A stretch of DNA of 64,000 bases. Origin: Rhodoferax potami (lineage in GTDB: Bacteria; Pseudomonadota; Gammaproteobacteria; Burkholderiales; Burkholderiaceae_C). The position numbers and the translations under genes were made by a program. Position 1 is the stretch's first letter, and each line of letters opens with the position of its first letter. The DNA lies in contig NZ_JAVBIK010000001.1 of assembly GCF_032193805.1 (NCBI RefSeq), forward strand, positions 992,001 through 1,056,000, read 5' to 3'. Under the pieces are notes generated by a model. It was not told the origin of the DNA. It worked only from the letters and a program-made list of their open reading frames with translations, and searched no databases. Positions 56,710 to 64,000 of the stretch are shown in pieces.

Positions 56710-57597
56710 ATGACTACTCTCGGATTTATCGGCCTCGGCATCATGGGCAACCCTATGGCAGGCCACCTGCTGGCTGCAGGTCACACCGTTTACCTGAACA
56801 CCAAAGGCGATGTGCCCGAAGCCCTGGTGCAAGCCGGCGGCAAGCCCTGCGCCAGCGCCAAGGAAGTGGCACAAAAAGCCGACATCATCTTTTTGATGCT
56901 GCCAGACACCCCCGATGTGGAGCTGGTGCTGTTCGGCGCTGACGGTGTAGCCGAAGGCCTCAGCGCCGGCAAGACGGTGGTGGACATGAGCTCTATCTCG
57001 CCCATCGATACCAAGATGTTTGCGCAAAAGATCAATGCACTGGGCTGCCAGTACATGGATGCCCCGGTCTCCGGCGGTGAAGTCGGCGCCAAGGCGGCCA
57101 GCCTGACCATCATGGTGGGCGCCGAAGAGGCCACTTTCAACACCGTGTTGCCATTGCTGCAGCTCATGGGCAAAAACATCACGCTGGTGGGCGGCAACGG
57201 CGATGGCCAGACCACCAAGGTGGCCAACCAGATCATCGTGGCGCTCAACATTGCTGCTGTGGGCGAAGCCCTGCTGTTTGCCAGCAAAGCCGGTGCGGAC
57301 CCTGCCAAAGTTCGCCAGGCGCTGATGGGTGGCTTTGCCGCCTCGCGCATTCTGGAAGTGCACGGCGAGCGCATGGTCAAGCGCACCTTCAACCCCGGCT
57401 TCCGTATCAGCCTGCACCAGAAAGACTTGAACCTGGCGCTGAGTGGTGCCAAAGCCATGGGCTTGGCATTGCCCCAGACCGCAGGTGCCGCGCAACTGAT
57501 GCAGGTGTGTGCCGCTAACGACATGGCTGGCCTAGACCACTCTGCCTTGGTGCGCGCCTTGGAAATCATGGGTGCCCACGAAGTCGCCAAGGGATGA
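56710..57597 (+). CDS. garR: Tartronate semialdehyde reductase (2-hydroxy-3-oxopropionate reductase)
   Basis: A 295-residue beta-hydroxyacid dehydrogenase. The dinucleotide motif is GFIGLGIMGNPMAGHL, the substrate segment is DAPVSGGEVGAKAASLTIMVGG-like (here MDAPVSGGEVGAKAASLTIM), and the catalytic Lys is in GQTTKVANQIIV. It reduces tartronate semialdehyde from GarL (or from glyoxylate carboligase) to D-glycerate, the substrate of the kinase at 41691. Confidence 0.94.
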   Translation: MTTLGFIGLGIMGNPMAGHLLAAGHTVYLNTKGDVPEALVQAGGKPCASAKEVAQKADIIFLMLPDTPDVELVLFGADGVAEGLSAGKTVVDMSSISPIDTKMFAQKINALGCQYMDAPVSGGEVGAKAASLTIMVGAEEATFNTVLPLLQLMGKNITLVGGNGDGQTTKVANQIIVALNIAAVGEALLFASKAGADPAKVRQALMGGFAASRILEVHGERMVKRTFNPGFRISLHQKDLNLALSGAKAMGLALPQTAGAAQLMQVCAANDMAGLDHSALVRALEIMGAHEVAKG

Positions 57598-57702
57598 TGC
57601 AATAAAGCGACGCACGCCAGGGCGAAGACCCGCGTGCCCGCGTTAGGATGGCAGGCGATCCACTTGTACCTCACCTGTACGCCGCATGAGCGGCACGACG
57701 CC

Positions 57703-58329
57703 ATGCTCCCACTCGACACCACACTGACTTTTTTCGCGGCTTCGGTGCTGCTCGCCCTGTCGCCCGGGCCTGACAACGTGTTTGTTTTGCTCCACTCGGC
57801 AGTGCATGGGCGTAAAGCCGGCCTCCTTGTGGTGCTGGGCTTGTGCAGTGGCTTGCTGTTTCACACCGCTGCGGTGGCATTGGGTTTGGCTGCTGTGTTC
57901 GCAGCCTCAGCGGCCGCCTTTACCGCGCTCAAGCTGCTGGGGGCGGGCTATCTGCTGTACCTAGCCTGGGGCGCTTGGCATGCACCGGTCGGCATTGCCG
58001 ATACGGCCACCGAGAGCGCGATGTCGCCCCTCCAGACCTACCTGCGCGGTGTGATGATGAACATCACCAACCCCAAGGTGGCCATTTTCTTTCTGGCGTT
58101 TTTGCCGCAGTTCGCCGACCCGGCCCAAGGCTCCATGGCACTGCAAATTGTGCAGTTGGGTGGCGTCTTCATGCTAGCGGCACTGATGACCTTTAGTGCA
58201 GTCGCGTGGTTCGCGGCCGGTTTCGGGCAGGTCTTCAAGCGCTCCCTGCGGGCCCAGCGAATCCTGAACCGGGTGGCCAGTGTCGTGTTTGTGGGTCTGG
58301 CCTTGCGTCTGGCAACCGCACAGCGCTAA
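57703..58329 (+). CDS. LysE/RhtB-family exporter
   Basis: A 208-residue membrane protein with about six helices and the family start FFAASVLLALSPGPDNVF, plus GVMMNITNPKVAIFFLAFLPQF. LysE/RhtB proteins export amino acids or similar small molecules; the substrate is not predictable. The ATG at 57703 fits the family N-terminus; the frame is open from 57634. It converges on puuD. Confidence 0.9.
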   Translation: MLPLDTTLTFFAASVLLALSPGPDNVFVLLHSAVHGRKAGLLVVLGLCSGLLFHTAAVALGLAAVFAASAAAFTALKLLGAGYLLYLAWGAWHAPVGIADTATESAMSPLQTYLRGVMMNITNPKVAIFFLAFLPQFADPAQGSMALQIVQLGGVFMLAALMTFSAVAWFAAGFGQVFKRSLRAQRILNRVASVVFVGLALRLATAQR

Positions 58330-58356
58330 CAGCAGGCCCGCCCACAAGGGCCCCGG

Positions 58357-59595
58357 CTACTCCGTCTTTGCACCGCCCTCGAACCAGCGCTTCACGATGT
58401 CGCGCTCGGCATCGGTGATGTTGGTGGAGTTGTTCATCGGCATGATTTTGCTTACCACCACCTGCTGGTACACCGCCTGGGCGTGGCTGCTCAGGGCTTG
58501 AGGGCTATCGACGCGCACGTTTTTCATTTGCACCGCTGCCCCGTGGCACATGTAGCAACGCTGCTCCAACACAGGCTGGATATCTTGATAGCCGATAGTG
58601 CCGCTAGCGCCCGCAGCGACTGCACCTGCAGCTACAGAATTCGTAGCAACAGGGGCGCTAGCGGGTGGCGCTGGCTTGAGCCACACCAGCAAACCCAAAA
58701 TCGCCACCACACCGGCTGCCGCATAGGGCCAAGGGTGCGGATTGCGGGCCAACTTGTAGCCATGGCGCAGTACAAAAAACTGGCGAATAGCGGCACCGGC
58801 CCCCATCATCACAATCAGCACCAGCCAGTTTTGCGGATGGCTATAGGTAAAGCTGTAGTGGTTGCTCAGCATGGCGAACAACACCGGCAGGGTGAAATAG
58901 GTGTTGTGCACGCTGCGCTGCTTGCCGCGCTTACCGTGGATCGGGTCTACAGCACGACCGGCAGCCATGTCTTTCACCATGGTGCGCTGGCCGGGAATGA
59001 TCCAGAAGAACACGTTAGCACTCATGGCCGTGGCCATCATGGCGCCCACCAGCAAAAAGGCAGCGCGCCCAGCAAACCAGTGGCAGGCCAAGTACGAGGC
59101 CACACACACCAGCACCGCGACCAGCGCACCCACAATGGCATCGCCATGTTTGCGCTTGCCGAAAACCCGGCAAATACCGTCATAGGCCAACCAGAACACC
59201 ACCAAAAATGACAGTGCCACCGCAATCGCAGCATGCGGGTGCCAGGCCATGACCGATTTGTCGATCAAATAAGTGCCTGCGCTCCACAGGTAAGACACCG
59301 TGAACAATGCAAAGCCCGTGAGCCAGGTGCTGTAGCTCTCCCAGTAAAACCAATGCAGGTTGCCCGGCAACTTGGGCGGCGCTCCGGCGAATTTGACCGG
59401 GTGATAGAAACCGCCACCGTGCACGGCCCAGAGCTCGCCGCTCACCCCTTGTTTCTTGAGGTCGTCGTCTTCCGGCGGCGTCAGGCTGCTGTCGAGAAAC
59501 ACAAAATAAAAGGAGGAACCGATCCACGCAATCGCGGTAATGACGTGCACCCAGCGCAACAGCAAGTTGGCCCAATCGAGTAAATAGCTTTCCAT
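58357..59595 (-). CDS. puuD: Urate hydroxylase PuuD (membrane urate oxidase with cytochrome c domain)
   Basis: A 412-residue protein with about eight transmembrane helices (1-310; WVHVITAIAWIGSSFYFVF, WYWESYSTWLTGFALF-like sequence) and a C-terminal cytochrome c domain with the haem site CYMCH (about 352-356) and axial Met in IMPMNN. It oxidises urate to 5-hydroxyisourate and passes electrons to the respiratory chain instead of making hydrogen peroxide as soluble uricase does. It lies 12 bases before xdhC on the same strand, joining urate formation and use. An Ala-rich linker (about 315-340) precedes the haem domain. Confidence 0.93.
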   Translation of the reverse strand: MESYLLDWANLLLRWVHVITAIAWIGSSFYFVFLDSSLTPPEDDDLKKQGVSGELWAVHGGGFYHPVKFAGAPPKLPGNLHWFYWESYSTWLTGFALFTVSYLWSAGTYLIDKSVMAWHPHAAIAVALSFLVVFWLAYDGICRVFGKRKHGDAIVGALVAVLVCVASYLACHWFAGRAAFLLVGAMMATAMSANVFFWIIPGQRTMVKDMAAGRAVDPIHGKRGKQRSVHNTYFTLPVLFAMLSNHYSFTYSHPQNWLVLIVMMGAGAAIRQFFVLRHGYKLARNPHPWPYAAAGVVAILGLLVWLKPAPPASAPVATNSVAAGAVAAGASGTIGYQDIQPVLEQRCYMCHGAAVQMKNVRVDSPQALSSHAQAVYQQVVVSKIMPMNNSTNITDAERDIVKRWFEGGAKTE

Positions 59596-59607
59596 CCGGT
59601 GTTCTCC

Positions 59608-60471
59608 TCAGGTTTCCAATCGTCCGGCAGCGCCCGCGGCCGCATCAGGCTCCGCCGGGTCAACCACTTGCAAGAGTTGGGCCGCTACAGCAACCGCAAT
59701 AATTTCGGGCCGCTTGTCCTTGACCACCGGCACACCAATGGGGCAAGTGACATGCGCTAGTTCAGCCGCGCTAAAGCCGCGCTCGGCCAGGCGATGGCTG
59801 AACACCGCCCATTTGGTCCGGCTGCCAATGAGACCGATGTAAGGCAAATCGCCCCGGGTCCGTTGGCGCAGCAGGCAGGCGGCCACGATGTCCAGATCTT
59901 CTGCGTGGCTGAAACTCATGATCAGCACACGGCTGCCTGGCTGCAGGTCTGCGACGGCAGACTGCACTGGCTCCGAATGCTCGCAGCGCACGTTAGATGG
60001 CACCTGTTCAGGAAACACGCCATCGCGGCTGTCCACCCAGGTCACCTCAAAGGGCAGATGGGCCAACACCTGTACCAGCGCCTGCCCCACATGGCCGCCG
60101 CCAAACAGCCCCACAGGCCACAAGGCAGGGGCCAATCGATCGCGCAATGCAGGCGCATCCGCAGCTTGCACCAACTCATAGCGCAGCTGCACCTCGCCGC
60201 CACAGCATTGGCCCAAACTGGGGCCCAACCCCATGCGCTTCTCCACAGGCGCCACTGTTTGGCTCGAATGGTGAGCCTCCAGCAGCGCGCGTGCTGCGGC
60301 CTCGGCGTCGAGCTCGAGTCGACCTCCGCCGATGGTGCCCAATAGCCCGGTCGGCAACACCGCCATCCAGGCGCCAGCATCCCGCGGCACAGAGCCCCGT
60401 GTCGCCACCACCGAGACAAGCACCACCGGGTGCTGCTGCAACACACGCAATAAATCGGACAAATTACTCAC
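59608..60471 (-). CDS. xdhC: Xanthine dehydrogenase accessory protein XdhC
   Basis: A 287-residue XdhC/CoxI protein that inserts the sulfurated molybdenum cofactor into XdhB. It shows VVATRGSVPRDAGAWMAV, GTIGGGRLE, GPSLGQCCGGEV (the Cys pair), LFGGGHVGQALVQ (Rossmann) and YIGLIGSRTKW. No ATG fits; GTG 60471 (VSNLSDLLRVLQQ) with AAGG about nine bases upstream gives a normal N-terminus. It is unusual in lying some 33 kb from xdhAB, with puuD instead. Confidence 0.92.
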   Translation of the reverse strand: MSNLSDLLRVLQQHPVVLVSVVATRGSVPRDAGAWMAVLPTGLLGTIGGGRLELDAEAAARALLEAHHSSQTVAPVEKRMGLGPSLGQCCGGEVQLRYELVQAADAPALRDRLAPALWPVGLFGGGHVGQALVQVLAHLPFEVTWVDSRDGVFPEQVPSNVRCEHSEPVQSAVADLQPGSRVLIMSFSHAEDLDIVAACLLRQRTRGDLPYIGLIGSRTKWAVFSHRLAERGFSAAELAHVTCPIGVPVVKDKRPEIIAVAVAAQLLQVVDPAEPDAAAGAAGRLET

Positions 60472-60559
60472 AAACAGATACCTTTTGAGGGCTTCCGATA
60501 TTCCGCAACTCCATAATTTGCTGCACAGTACGACGGCGCAAAAAACAAGGAGATCCGCC

Positions 60560-61096
60560 ATGCCCCGATTGACCCATTTCGTGCCTGCACCCCGTTGGAG
60601 CAGCACCCGCCTCGCGCTTAGCGTGACTGTGTTGGCGATCCTCAGCGCCTGCAGCGTGACCCCACCTGCCCCGCAACCCGAAAAGCCCCCGGTTGCAGTG
60701 GTAACCCCCCAACCTGCTCCCCCGGTGGTGATTCCTGAAGCGCCACCCGCACTGCAATCCCAAGCGGTCACGCCGCGCGATTACCGCAGGGACGCTGCCG
60801 GGCATCTGTACTCCAAAAACTCCAAGCGCATTTACAGCGGGAAAATGCCTCCCCTGCTCTACGCCGTGGGCGTATTGCAGGTTGATATCGACCGCAAAGG
60901 TCACGTCACTGACATCCGCTGGATGCGCGCGCCCAGCCATGCCCCTGAGGTCATGGCCGATATCGAGCGTTCGGTGCGTGCAGCCGCGCCTTACCCCGCG
61001 CCGGTGCGCATGGGCCGAGTGACCTACACAGACACTTGGTTGTGGCACAAGAGCGGACGTTTTCAATTGGATACCTTGACCGAAGGCCAGATGTAG
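60560..61096 (+). CDS. Lipoprotein with TonB C-terminal-like domain
   Basis: A 178-residue protein. Its basic start is followed by a hydrophobic stretch with the lipobox ILSAC (about residue 31), a Pro-rich linker (about 33-68) and a compact domain (VGVLQVDIDRKGHVTDIRWMRAP) resembling the TonB C-terminal fold. Classical TonB has an uncleaved N-terminal anchor, so a lipid anchor is odd; function is unknown. AAGGAG lies eight bases before the ATG. It is divergent from xdhC and convergent with uraH (stops four bases apart). Confidence 0.75.
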   Translation: MPRLTHFVPAPRWSSTRLALSVTVLAILSACSVTPPAPQPEKPPVAVVTPQPAPPVVIPEAPPALQSQAVTPRDYRRDAAGHLYSKNSKRIYSGKMPPLLYAVGVLQVDIDRKGHVTDIRWMRAPSHAPEVMADIERSVRAAAPYPAPVRMGRVTYTDTWLWHKSGRFQLDTLTEGQM

Positions 61097-61100
61097 CCGG

Positions 61101-61466
61101 TCAAGAACCGCGATAGGTGGAGTAGCTCCACGGGCTGACCAGCAAAGGCACGTGGTAGTGCTGGTCGGCATGGGCTACGCCGAAGTCGAGCGCCACGCGG
61201 TTCAAAAAGTTGGGCTCGGGCAGGGCCACACCGCGGGCCTTGAAATAGCCGGCCACATCAAATACCAGCCTGTAAGTGCCTTTTTGCAGGCTTGCATTGT
61301 CATAAAGCGGACCGTCCGGGTTGCGGCCGTCCGCATTCAATACAAAACTTTTCACCAGCGTCGCCACCTCGCCTTGCGTGGTGGTCTGTGTGGTGTAGAG
61401 CGCCACTGACATGCCCGATGCGGGGGTGCCGTGCATGGTGTCCAGTACGTGCGTGCTCAAGCCCAT
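61101..61466 (-). CDS. uraH: 5-hydroxyisourate hydrolase
   Basis: A 121-residue transthyretin-like protein that hydrolyses 5-hydroxyisourate to OHCU. Conserved active-site parts are LSTHVLDTMHG (His), GRNPDGPL (Arg region), HYHVPLLVSPWSYSTYRGS (His and the C-terminal YRGS signature). It follows PuuD in the pathway. It is divergent from the GntR regulator, with a perfect palindrome in the 67-base gap. Confidence 0.96.
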   Translation of the reverse strand: MGLSTHVLDTMHGTPASGMSVALYTTQTTTQGEVATLVKSFVLNADGRNPDGPLYDNASLQKGTYRLVFDVAGYFKARGVALPEPNFLNRVALDFGVAHADQHYHVPLLVSPWSYSTYRGS

Positions 61467-61492
61467 GGCGCCTGCCTTTCTGTTGAAAAATC

Positions 61493-61508
61493 AAAGTGTA
61501 TACACTTT
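61493..61508. promoter_or_regulatory. Perfect 16-bp palindrome, candidate GntR operator
   Basis: AAAGTGTATACACTTT is a perfect dyad between uraH (26 bases from its start) and the GntR gene (25 bases from its start). Centre TGTATACA is typical of FadR/GntR sites. It is placed to control both directions. Confidence 0.75.
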
Positions 61509-61533
61509 TAGTCATTCTCGGTATCATGACTTG

Positions 61534-62175
61534 ATGGAGACCACCACTACCGGTTTCATCGTGGAGGCGATTACCGCCGCCATCGTGGACCACCAGCTCA
61601 CCCCCGGGGCCAAACTGGCCGAGCAAAAGCTTGCGGACCAGTTCGGCGTGTCCCGCACGCTGATCCGGCAGGCCTTGTTCCAGCTTTCGCGCAATCGTCT
61701 GATCCACATGGAACCGGCGCGTGGCGCCTTTGTGGCAGCACCGTCTGTGACCGAGGCGAGGCAGGTGTTTGCGGTGCGCCGGATGCTGGAGGCCGGCATG
61801 GTCCGTGCATTCATCGCGGCGGCTAACCCAGAACACATCGATGCCCTGCGTCAACACATTGCCGAAGAACAAAATGCCGTCCATGGCGGCACCATCAGTA
61901 ACCGCACCGAGTTGCTGGGCGACTTCCATGTGCGTATGGCCCAGTTGCTCGGCAATGAAGTGCTGGCATTGATGCTGATGGACCTGCTCTCGCGGTGTTC
62001 GCTGATCACACTGATGTACCAGTCCAGCGACTCGGCAGCCCACTCGCACGAGGAGCATGCTGCACTGGTGGATGCCTTGGAAGCCCGCGACGAAACCCTG
62101 GCCCTGCGGCTGATGGACGAGCACCTTCAGCACGTAGAAGCCGGCCTGTCTTTGCCCCCTGACGAATCGACATGA
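61534..62175 (+). CDS. GntR-family regulator of urate/allantoin breakdown
   Basis: A 213-residue regulator with an N-terminal winged helix (about 8-72; KLAEQKLADQFGVSRTLIRQAL) and an FCD effector domain (about 85-205) with the D..H...H type residues in GDFHVRMA and HSHEEHAAL. The ATG at 61534 is preferred; the longer frame crosses the promoter and palindrome. It is divergent from uraH and overlaps the puuE start (ATGA), so it likely controls its own operon as well as uraH. The ligand may be a purine catabolite. Confidence 0.9.
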   Translation: METTTTGFIVEAITAAIVDHQLTPGAKLAEQKLADQFGVSRTLIRQALFQLSRNRLIHMEPARGAFVAAPSVTEARQVFAVRRMLEAGMVRAFIAAANPEHIDALRQHIAEEQNAVHGGTISNRTELLGDFHVRMAQLLGNEVLALMLMDLLSRCSLITLMYQSSDSAAHSHEEHAALVDALEARDETLALRLMDEHLQHVEAGLSLPPDEST

Positions 62176-63125
62176 ATCACACCTACGACACCACCCAAGC
62201 CTACCCCCGCGACCTGGTGGGTTACGGCGAACACGTGCCTCACGCCCAGTGGCCCGGCCAGGCCCGCGTGGCCGTGCAATTTGTCCTCAACTACGAAGAA
62301 GGCGGCGAAAACAGCGTTTTGCACGGAGACGCAGGCTCTGAACAATTCCTCTCCGAAATGTTCAACCCCGCCAGCTATCCCGACCGCCACATCAGCATGG
62401 AAGGCATTTACGAATACGGCTCACGCGCCGGTGTGTGGCGCATCCTGCGCGAGTTCGAAAAACGTGGCTTGCCGCTGACGGTGTTCGGCGTCGGCATGGC
62501 GCTGGAGCGTTACCCCGAGCTGACCCGCCGCTTGGTGGAACTGGGCCACGAGATTGCCTGCCACGGCCACCGCTGGATCCACTACCAGAACATGGACGAG
62601 GCGCAGGAGCGCGAGCACATGCAGCTGGGCATGGCCGCCATCGAAAAGCTCACCGGTGAAAGACCGTTGGGCTGGTACACCGGGCGGGACAGCCCGCGCA
62701 CCCGCCGCCTGGTGGCCGACTACGGCGGCTTTGAGTACGACAGCGATTACTACGGCGATGACCTGCCCTTCTGGATGAAGGTGCAAAAAACGGACGGCAG
62801 CGTGGTGCCCCAACTCATCGTGCCCTACACGCTGGATTGCAACGACATGCGCTTTGCCCTGCCCCAGGGTTACTCGCACGCAGACCCGTTCTTCCAGTAC
62901 ATGAAGGACACCTTCGACGCGCTCTACGCCGAAGGGGACCCGGATGGCCTGAATGCGCCCAAGATGATGAGCATTGGCATGCACTGCCGCCTGCTGGGGC
63001 GCCCGGGTCGCATTACGGCGCTGCAGCGCTTTCTGGACCACATTGGGCGGCACGACAACGTGTGGGTGGCTCGACGCATCGACATTGCGCGGCACTGGAA
63101 AGCTACGCATCCTTACCAAGGCTGA
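62172..63125 (+). CDS. puuE: Allantoinase PuuE (polysaccharide-deacetylase-like)
   Basis: A 317-residue NodB-fold protein with RDLVGYGEHVPHAQWPGQAR, FVLNYEEGGENSVLHGD, GHEIACHGHRWIHYQ and LGWYTGRDSPRTRRL. These match PuuE, an allantoinase unrelated to the amidohydrolase type, which hydrolyses allantoin to allantoate. It is coupled to the GntR gene by ATGA overlap and is followed after three bases by the uraD fusion. Confidence 0.95.
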   Translation: MNHTYDTTQAYPRDLVGYGEHVPHAQWPGQARVAVQFVLNYEEGGENSVLHGDAGSEQFLSEMFNPASYPDRHISMEGIYEYGSRAGVWRILREFEKRGLPLTVFGVGMALERYPELTRRLVELGHEIACHGHRWIHYQNMDEAQEREHMQLGMAAIEKLTGERPLGWYTGRDSPRTRRLVADYGGFEYDSDYYGDDLPFWMKVQKTDGSVVPQLIVPYTLDCNDMRFALPQGYSHADPFFQYMKDTFDALYAEGDPDGLNAPKMMSIGMHCRLLGRPGRITALQRFLDHIGRHDNVWVARRIDIARHWKATHPYQG

Positions 63126-63128
63126 GCC

Positions 63129-64000
63129 ATGAGCACACTGACTCTGGAACATCTCAATACCCTGCCACTACCGGAGGCTGCACAACGCCTTGACGGCTTG
63201 TACGAACACTCTCCCTGGATTGTGGAAACGGCCTTGCAACAACGGCCCTTTGTGTCACTGTCAGCCTTCAAACACAGCATGGTGCAAGTGGTCGCCGCAG
63301 CGGGACGCGAGCCCCAGCTTGCACTCTTGCGTGCCCACCCCGAGCTGGCCGGCAAAGCGATGGTGGATAACAGCCTCACCACTGAGAGCACCAATGAGCA
63401 AAGCAAGGCCGGCCTCACGCATTGCACGCCCGCCGAGTTCGACAAAATTCAGCGCCTGAATGCGGAGTACAACGCGCGCTTCGGTTTCCCCTTCATCCTC
63501 GCGGTACGCGGCCCGCGCGGTACAGGCCTCTCAAAAGCAGAGATCATCGCCACCTTGGAGCGCCGCGTGCAGGGTCACCCGGACTTTGAGCTGGCTGAGT
63601 GTCTGCGCAATGTGCACCGCATTGCCGAGATCCGCCTGAACGACAAGTTTGGCTACTCGCCCACACAAGGCCATCAGGTGTGGGACTGGCAGGAGGCGCT
63701 GGCCCAACACACTGACGCAGCCTACGTGGGGACCGGTCAATTGACCGTGACCTACCTGACGGATGCGCACCTAGCCTGCGCCCGCCAGATCCAGGCCGAC
63801 ATGCTGGCCGCCGGCTGCGACAGCGCCACCATCGATGCGGTGGGCAATGTGGTGGGGCGCTATGAAAGTAATAGCTACCCGCGCACACCGGACCTGCGCC
63901 AGAGCCCTATTTCATCCAAAACCCTGCTGACCGGCAGCCACTATGACACGGTGCGCAACGGTGGCAAGTACAACGGCCGGCTGGGCATCTACGTGCCACT
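63129..64000 (+). CDS. UraD (OHCU decarboxylase) fused to allantoate amidohydrolase, cut by window edge
   Basis: 290 residues are visible with no stop before the edge. Residues about 1-165 form an OHCU decarboxylase (catalytic His in AFKHSMVQ, HPELAGKA, GFPFILAVRG, RIAEIRLNDKFG). From about 190 an M20-type amidohydrolase begins (GNVVGRY, LLTGSHYDTVRNGGKY). This fusion places steps before and after allantoinase on one chain. Two oddities: residues about 244-262 (ESNSYPRTPDLRQSPISS) derive from a dispersed repeat inserted before LLTGSHYD, and the position normally Asp in GGxxDG, a bridging metal ligand, is Asn (KYNGRLG, codon AAC at 63972). The amidohydrolase half may therefore be impaired. Confidence 0.93.
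   Translation, partial: MSTLTLEHLNTLPLPEAAQRLDGLYEHSPWIVETALQQRPFVSLSAFKHSMVQVVAAAGREPQLALLRAHPELAGKAMVDNSLTTESTNEQSKAGLTHCTPAEFDKIQRLNAEYNARFGFPFILAVRGPRGTGLSKAEIIATLERRVQGHPDFELAECLRNVHRIAEIRLNDKFGYSPTQGHQVWDWQEALAQHTDAAYVGTGQLTVTYLTDAHLACARQIQADMLAAGCDSATIDAVGNVVGRYESNSYPRTPDLRQSPISSKTLLTGSHYDTVRNGGKYNGRLGIYVP
63859..63914 (+). repeat. Dispersed ~55-bp repeat, copy inside the uraD-amidohydrolase fusion gene
   Basis: Begins GCTATGAAAGTAATAGCTAC, then CCGCGCACACC, and ends GCGCCAGAGCCCTATTTC. It is translated in yet another frame (TAT GAA AGT). It sits between the strands for VVGRYE and KTLLTGSHYD, where the family normally has only a few residues. Confidence 0.7.

Noticed and set aside
58575..58665. 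Copy of the dispersed repeat in the puuD linker
   Set aside because: GCTACAGAATTCGTAGC resembles the start of the element but the rest does not align well; the Ala-rich linker is low in information.

Overview
The window looks like a chromosome segment of a betaproteobacterium of the Comamonadaceae type (Rhodoferax/Polaromonas/Acidovorax neighbourhood). This rests on high GC, gene families and gene orders typical of that group, and short dispersed repeats of a kind I remember from those genomes. The genus is inference. The DNA is almost wall to wall coding: no gene-free stretch exceeds 300 bases, and I see no tRNA, rRNA, transposase or CRISPR array.

Layout. (1) 1-4433, minus strand: a chemosensory block with a response regulator, a soluble methyl-accepting protein with two signalling hairpins, a triple-CheW scaffold and the start of CheB. 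(2) 4552-11918: housekeeping genes (ElyC/YdcF-like protein, CorC-like membrane protein, apaH, a frameshifted DEAD-box helicase, a zinc metallopeptidase, dCMP deaminase, an MFS exporter). (3) 11973-26868: purine use. A LysR regulator and a BMP-type nucleoside/purine ABC importer are followed on the same strand by a Rieske oxygenase, an adenine/adenosine deaminase, queE-queD and guanine deaminase. xdhAB is divergent. (4) 26865-40543: a Crp/Fnr regulator next to a complete Pel exopolysaccharide operon (pelABCDEFG, with PelB split in two and pelF frameshifted), facing a galE whose gatekeeper residue predicts use of N-acetylated UDP-sugars. (5) 41691-57597: glycerate kinase and 8-oxoguanine deaminase, then a uronate/aldarate island (gudD, FadR-type regulator, uronate dehydrogenase, lactonase, TRAP transporter, enolase-superfamily dehydratase, garD, a Bug-type binding protein, garL, garR). 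(6) 57703-64000: LysE exporter, then urate breakdown (puuD, xdhC, uraH, GntR regulator, puuE allantoinase, and a uraD-allantoate amidohydrolase fusion cut by the window edge).

How it fits together. Adenine, guanine and 8-oxoguanine are deaminated, XdhAB makes urate, and PuuD, UraH, UraD and PuuE carry it to allantoate. Hexuronates are oxidised, opened, dehydrated and cleaved to pyruvate and tartronate semialdehyde, which GarR and the glycerate kinase turn into phosphoglycerate. Glyoxylate from purines can join at the same point if a glyoxylate carboligase is present elsewhere.

Most notable signals: a roughly 55-bp repeat family lodged inside several genes, read in different frames; a Rieske oxygenase in a purine transport/deamination operon; the tandem-hairpin MCP; the split, SPOR-bearing PelB; an Asp-to-Asn change at a predicted metal ligand of the allantoate amidohydrolase; and two single-base frameshifts, both at CCC runs, that may be sequence errors.
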